In this document: piece by piece, positions 50,655 to 55,968 of the stretch
Numbering within the stretch: the first letter of the stretch is position 1
Layout of the letters: every line of letters begins with the position of its first letter
Source: Echinococcus granulosus
Lineage: Eukaryota > Platyhelminthes > Cestoda > Cyclophyllidea > Taeniidae
DNA length: 55,968 bases
Reading direction: 5' to 3'
Assembly (NCBI RefSeq): GCF_000524195.1
Contig: NW_020170453.1
Span: 343,504-399,471, forward strand
The notes under the pieces: model-generated
The model's database searches: none
Seen by the model: only the letters and a program-made list of their open reading frames with translations
What the model was told of the DNA's origin: nothing
Translations under genes and position numbers: made by a program

Positions 50655-52570
50655 ATACCAGTCCCTATAGACATTGTAAAGCAGCAGGCGTCTGTGAATG
50701 GCGTAGCTATGGCAGAGGGAGAGACGAGAGACGTGAAACCAGCGGTGGAGGGGTGGTAATCAGGGTGGAGAGGGCTCCTGCCTGTTCCTCATTCAGGGGC
50801 GTGAAATTGTCATAGACAAATAAAGGGGCACTGATAATAAAAGCAGCCTCTTGGCAGATCTAGCTGCTCAAAGATGTCACCAAAAGCCCGGCACAATAAG
50901 GCGCTAGGCCTAATGTCGCAAGGTGATGCAACAAGTGTAATTTCTGCCACTTGGAGCAGTTTTATCCAACCTGTCGCTTGCAGGGCGCCACGTGTCATAT
51001 TTATGGTGAACTAAAACGCCAGCCAGATGCCATGTAGTGGTTTAGAACCCACAAGTCCTAATTGGTTATCTCGAGCTTGTTGCTGCTGCCACCAGTCAAG
51101 TCAGCCTCATCACAGAAACCACTTTGACCAAAAATGGATCCTAATAATTACCGTTCCAGAAATTTTCGTTCCTTCAGAGCACAGCGCCAGAGTAAGGTGG
51201 ACGTCCTGTCTCGCGGATGCTTTGAAGGACTAGCTCTGCCGAGTGGGGCTATGTCCAGACACAAAGTAGGGGCACTAGTCGTATTTCGGGGTCTGCTAGG
51301 AGACTGCACAATTAGCTGTGGGATACAGTCTTCACACGTGACTCTGAACATGAGGTCTTGACATATACAAGTCGTTGTCAAAGTTCTCTGCTTCAAAGCT
51401 TCAACAATGGCTGGCTGATTACTCCTACGGTCTTTGACACTGCAGTGCCCCAATCATTTCACACGCCGATTTTGCGACTCAAAAAGCCACCGTCGAGGAG
51501 GCCGAACCCTTCATTGCCTCAATGCAGATCCACCACCGATTTCGCGAGGTATTGCAGCCACTGGCCCACGCAAGTATTGACATGGAATTAGAAAAAGGCT
51601 GAACAAAGAAGCATAACGCACCACTGCAAACGCTGATGGGAACTTTCACTTACGTCTGATGGATTACTGCGCATTGAAGGTCGAATCATCCCTCCCACTG
51701 CACCGAAATCAGCCATCTTAAGGAGCCGGGATACCGACTACTTGAAGATGGAGAGAATGAAGACCCTTTCTCGTCTTACAGGATGGTAACCAGGACCCAG
51801 CGGTGGTATCTACAAGCCACCCAGCAACTCTGGTCAGCATCTGGGCCAGGTCTGTTCGAGATTGCTCCCACAGACGCCATAGGAGATAACTCGCTGCAGT
51901 CCCATTGCCAGACAAATGCAACGCCCCATTCTAGATTCTTCACGCACAAAGCATTGAGCACTGCCTTCAGCGGGGAAGGAGTATCAGGAGAACTACTAAC
52001 TGGCATTTAGACACACTTCTTGGCATAATATGGAGAATCTTGGCCTAAGAGAGATAGTAGCCAATGGCTTTGGGCGGTGTCTAGACATCCGCACACCAAT
52101 GGCACCGCTGATCACCCCAACCACTCAATTTCGCGGTGCGGAGGGAGTTTTGATGCAGTGGCACAATGTTTTGCACTCCACACCCAGAAGGAGTCCAGCG
52201 AAGTCAGTCAAGAGCTCTTTTTTTGGAGTAGTTAAGGGGTTTGTGTTCCTCACAATCCACAGCACACCATCCATGCTTTCCCTGATCTTCCACCTGCCGT
52301 ACTTCGTGGCAGATTGCGCTCCTCGTCTGGTGGATCACAATCACACACAGCAGTCCCAACCCAAAGGTGAGGAGTTACAATGTGGACTGAACCAATGCCA
52401 CAACAACGGCCAGCGAGTAGTCGCCAAAACACCACCAAATCCAGGTGACGTGCATGACTGTGCCATCATAGTAGGGCAGCATTGCCATGTCCACCTTTCG
52501 CACAAATCACACACTCCAAAGCGGCACACCCATCCCCGAACGCGGGCCTGGACTGTCGTCTTTGTTTGCC
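50655..52570. repeat. Duplicated noncoding block, copy 2
   Basis: Paralogue of 44560-45880 in the same order (ACCAGTCCCTATAGAC, GAATGGCGTAGCTATGGCAG, CACACCCAGAAGGAGTCCAGC), but about 600 bases longer. Its end also resembles 40650-40690. The longest open frame (52030-52584) is not conserved in the paralogue. Confidence 0.75.
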
Positions 52571-53533
52571 ATTTGCAAGCCTAGCCGGAGTGGAGAAGAG
52601 ATTTATCGCCACCGCCGTGACGCACATCACTCATCCAGGCAGCACCTTTCGCGTCGGCCACGCGCATATGCCATCCACCGGTTGCCGTGCTCCTTCAAAG
52701 GGATGTGGATCAATTTCAGAAAGCATTTGTCGGATTGCAGTGGAGCTCATTTGCATTTAGCTACTAGCTAAACAATCAAGGTAGATTAAAGGTGACAGTT
52801 GGTGGAGCATTTGGCACTCCAGTGGCTGTGATCTTGGAGAATATTTCAAACTGGCGAGGCAAATGACCCTCTCGTCCCTCTCGGTCCAGAAAGTCCAGCA
52901 ATCAGTGTCCGCAGGCTAGGCGAGTTGACGGGTTGACATCACGCAAGGCTGGGATGAGATACGGGTTGCAAGACACGAGTGATTCCACACGATGGGGGCT
53001 CGCAACCACGGTGACACACAACACCTCAAAACACCAACAAAGGTTAAAGAAAATCCTCATCAAGCATAACATGCGTGGATGCGAGGCCCCGACGTAATCG
53101 CTTTCATCTGTGCATCTAGTAGCACCACTATCACCGAAGTCGATTTGCTGGTGGCGTTAAAAAAGGCCAAAATATCCACCTTGAACTCACGTTCTTAACA
53201 GAAGCGTTAGCATAATCAGGTTAACAAAATAATTTTGTTTAAACCGAGTCCCCATCAGAGCGGGAAGAGCTTTTGTAGTGCAGCCTTGAATACCAGAAAA
53301 GATAGCAGTGCTTGAGGGGACAAAGCGTATCCGGCCACTTTTCCGTCTGGTAAGTAGATGCATTCCACCCCCCTCGTCCCTCCCTTCCTCCATCCAACCT
53401 TCAAGCAGTACAAAAGTGCAGTCTTAACACACAGTCAACAAATTTTGCCGCATATATTATTAAAACAATTAACGCTATCAAGCACAACAACGGTAAAAAG
53501 CGGAAGCAGCAACACCTCAACAAGGACAGTCAC
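52571..53533. other. 3' flank of GST copy D
   Basis: About 960 bases, against roughly 340 in unit C, so extra sequence lies here. GTCAACAAATTTTGCCGC at about 53433 matches the flank of copy A. No gene is seen. Confidence 0.45.
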
Positions 53534-54988
53534 CTAACAGTCACCACGCCATTTTGCACTTGCTCCATTGCATGGACGAGTCTTGAACTCCTTCGAAGCC
53601 ATGTAGTCCCTCAATGCAGGCAAGTTCTACAAAGGATAAAATCACCTCAAAACTTGGAAGCCTTGGGCCTCCACCCACACCCACACCTCTACCACTCGCA
53701 AGCAGCCCATCCATTTACCTCAAAACGCGACAAGTAGGCCTTCAGTCTGGGATACTTCTCGAGACACGTTGGCTCAAACTTCATCAGCTGGTTCAACAGC
53801 TCGCATAGACTAAAGTCGGGATAGTTGATCTGCAAACACAAGGGGCAACATCAGTGTTGACACATTCCCCCATTCGTAGAGTTGACTACAGCAAAGCAGT
53901 ACACATTAATCACCTCAAAACTACCATACAGGCTTAGCAACTATCAGTAAACTGGCCACAAGTAGTGGAATCACAGTAAAATATCGACTGCAAATAGTCA
54001 GGCGAGAGAGAGGTGATGGAAATACACGCACCTTATCACCAGTGAGCCATTCCTTCTCACCCAAATACGCCTCAAAGTTCGGCAGTTTCTGAGCCAGCGT
54101 CTCAAATAAACCTGGCTTCAACTTCTCCTGTGCCATTCGTGGATATGAAAAGAGACCAGAGTTTAAATGTCACTCAAGATGGTCAATTTTCATCAATGTT
54201 TTCGAAGAGAATCGACTTACAAAATCGGGACTATAACAAGTCCTCGTAAACGCCATGCGCAAATCCACAACCTCGCATTGAAGCATGTGCAGCACTGCCC
54301 GTCGCTTTTTGCAATCGGGAACTGCAATTCAAACATATCACAACATAAATACGAACAAGTCAACAAAACCGGGCAAAATGCCTTAAGCGATGACAACTCA
54401 AACCAACTCACTCATGCCGTGTCTATCAGCAATATATTCCAAAATAGCCCCTGACTGAGTCAACTTGAAGTCGCCGTCAATGTAGTAGGGCAACTATCAG
54501 AGACATTAGTTGTGGATGGAACATGAAGGGGCGAACCTACATTGGGAAAGTCGAGACCCAAAGAGAACTTCTCCGACAGCCATGCACTACGATCAAAAGT
54601 TGGAGCTGGAGAGGGCAGATTAAGCACAAACCACTCGCACTTACTCGAACCAATCTTATATCGCTTGTCATCGTACTCGACTTCCAAGTACTTCAGCAGA
54701 AGTCGACTCTGTTCCGCAAGCTAAACGGAAAACAGATCAATAAAAAAGATGTGCGAAATCATCCCTGAGCAGCTGTAAACAGGACTCGATGGACTTAAAC
54801 AACGAATAGCCAATAGCGCACCGAAATCTAGGGTTCACAAAATGATTCACATCCTTTCTAGATTTATTGTTAAAAAACATTGCCACAATGAGTCCAATTA
54901 CGGCTGACCTCATTTCGTAAGTATTCAGCTGCAAGAAAAGTGTTGCACTCACCCCTCTGATATCCCAGTAAGCCAGAGTGGGAGCCAT
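53534..54988 (-). CDS. Mu-class glutathione S-transferase, copy D (intact)
   Basis: Eight minus-strand exons: 54988-54953, 54720-54645, 54605-54541, 54493-54412, 54321-54221, 54127-54032, 53829-53719, 53626-53534. Total 660 bases, 219 residues plus TAG, the normal length for this class. All junctions are GT-AG with consistent phases. It starts [12 protein letters not shown] (catalytic Tyr7, Trp8). The N-terminal thioredoxin-like domain is residues 1-83 with the cis-proline loop FPNLPYY and TQSGAILEY. The helical C-terminal domain includes [12 protein letters not shown] and [14 protein letters not shown]. It is nearly identical, from memory, to the mu-class GST described from Echinococcus, a major cytosolic detoxification enzyme and antigen. 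It ends RGDC, where the remembered enzyme has Tyr. A TATA box lies 55 bases upstream. This is the probable active gene of the array. Confidence 0.96.
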
Positions 54989-55042
54989 TGCAAGGCAAGC
55001 AACCAAGCACACAAGCGAAACACCTAACAGCAATGGAGGCCC

Positions 55043-55050
55043 TTATAAAT
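55043..55050 (-). promoter_or_regulatory. TATA box of GST copy D
   Basis: On the minus strand the sequence reads ATTTATAAGGGCC, a strong TATA element about 55 bases before the ATG. The aligned position is TTTTAAGGCC in B, AACAAGGCC in C and CTTAAGGTC in A, so only D keeps the consensus. Confidence 0.65.
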
Positions 55051-55968
55051 CGCTCACACGAACGACCTTTGAGCCAGAAGTGGACGGCAGCTTATTGAAA
55101 TGAACTCGTGACAGTTTTTATTAAAATTATACAAATTTAAGGAAAAGCAACAACGGGTTATTTAGCCAAATTTATCGGATGCGTTGCTAAATTAACAAAT
55201 AATGGAGCATTGTCAGCACTTGTGATTCTAGCGAACTTCTCTCAAGTCCAAAAGAAATTATTTGATTGAGCTTTGATTTCTAAAAAATCTCATATGTGTG
55301 AGCCTCTTTAAGCTTACAAGAATATGTCGGCATACTACCAAAACGTTTGTGCTCAACAGTTTTGCTAAATTTGCTCAATTTTACTAATGGAGAACCAAAG
55401 TTTTTAGCATATACAGCAATATAATTGCCTTTGTGTGTCAAGAAAGCCGGTTGATTGTTTATAAAATGGATGGTTTTTAAACAGAGCAAACATAGAAATA
55501 GCTTGAAATGGATTCATTTGATAATGTCCTGTTTTGGAGACCTTTGCCTAAAGCAGTTACTTCGCTATCATATTGCAATTTTATGCTTTGTTTTCCTCCT
55601 TAAGTTCGTGGTTTTTAATGCCCAGATCGTAAAGATTGGTTTAAAGTTCCAAATCTATGGCTTGAATTTGTGACGCTGTTGCCCTCTGAGTAGAGAGCAA
55701 ACCCTAAGCCAACACCACTACGATTCTTTGGCATAGCCCCAAAGGCCAGCCCACCCAGCGAGGTACAAGGGGGGTAATTCATAGTACAAAAGTGGCGCTT
55801 CACCAATACCGAGGGATAAACCACTATCGTATTCCACAACTAAGGATGTCATCGACCAACCAGTCTTTTTGTTCCTTGACTGTGAATGCTGAGATGTTGA
55901 CATCAACGACGGACTATTCACCCCTTCAAGAATCGCATTGACTTCAAATTGTGGCTGAGAAATATAGT
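55051..55968. other. Upstream region of GST copy D
   Basis: GCAGCTTATT and TTTTTATTAAAATT just upstream are shared with the upstream parts of copies B and C (GCAGC...TATTAAAA ... AATAAAAT), so the duplicated unit includes this promoter segment. Further right I find no gene. Confidence 0.5.

Noticed and set aside
52030..52584. 184-codon open frame on + between GST copies C and D
   Set aside because: It lies in a duplicated block and is broken in the paralogous copy at 44560-45880, so it is not conserved as coding.
54989..55033. Hydrophobic in-frame extension before the GST copy D start, resembling a signal peptide
   Set aside because: It has no ATG, lies between the TATA box and the family start [12 protein letters not shown], and cytosolic mu-class GSTs have no signal peptide.
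1..55968. CRISPR array, tRNA or rRNA genes, intact transposon, viral insert
   Set aside because: Read for on both strands; no regular spacer pattern, no convincing tRNA fold or TTCGA context, and no transposase or polymerase motif was found by eye. A tRNA or covariance-model scan was not possible.

Overview
The window looks like nuclear DNA of a tapeworm, most likely a taeniid (Echinococcus or Taenia). It has short exons, GT-AG introns, low gene density and degenerate ATGG/CCAT tracts. The translated exons of a mu-class glutathione S-transferase (GST) near the right end agree almost residue for residue with what I remember of the Echinococcus enzyme. No prokaryotic feature, CRISPR array or intact transposon was recognised. 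Two 100-base runs of N (15190-15289 and 26647-26746) are assembly gaps. All exon models were built by hand from splice signals, reading phase and remembered family sequences.

Left end (1-9100), gene-dense: (i) the 3' part of WDR24, a GATOR2 subunit of nutrient/TORC1 signalling, on + in 13 exons up to 5127; (ii) an unrecognised single-pass membrane protein on - (5487-6541, 5' end unresolved); (iii) a complete nine-exon DAW1/WDR69 (eight WD40 repeats, axonemal dynein assembly) on - (6952-9100).

Middle (9100-37100), gene-poor: about 28 kb in which I find only two small two-exon genes for predicted secreted proteins. The first (12269-13270) has a C-x3-C-x8-C-x3-C cysteine frame. The second (22043-22479) has CCAAT and TATA elements upstream. 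In both, exon 1 is essentially the signal peptide and the intron is in phase 0. A third, weaker secreted candidate lies at 49854-50388.

Right end (34700-55050): a tandem array of four mu-class GST genes, all on - with the same eight-exon structure: A 37133-38589, B 41375-42826, C 46216-47692, D 53534-54988. Paralogous noncoding blocks show that multi-kilobase units were duplicated. The copies are in graded decay. D is intact (219 aa) with a good TATA box. B is open but has AT instead of GT at its intron 6 donor. A has one extra base in an A6 run in exon 5. C is a clear pseudogene, with a stop at the catalytic tyrosine codon, a 2-base deletion, a lost acceptor and a second stop. The main candidates for undescribed biology are the small secreted proteins, the orphan membrane protein and the birth-and-death pattern of the detoxification array.
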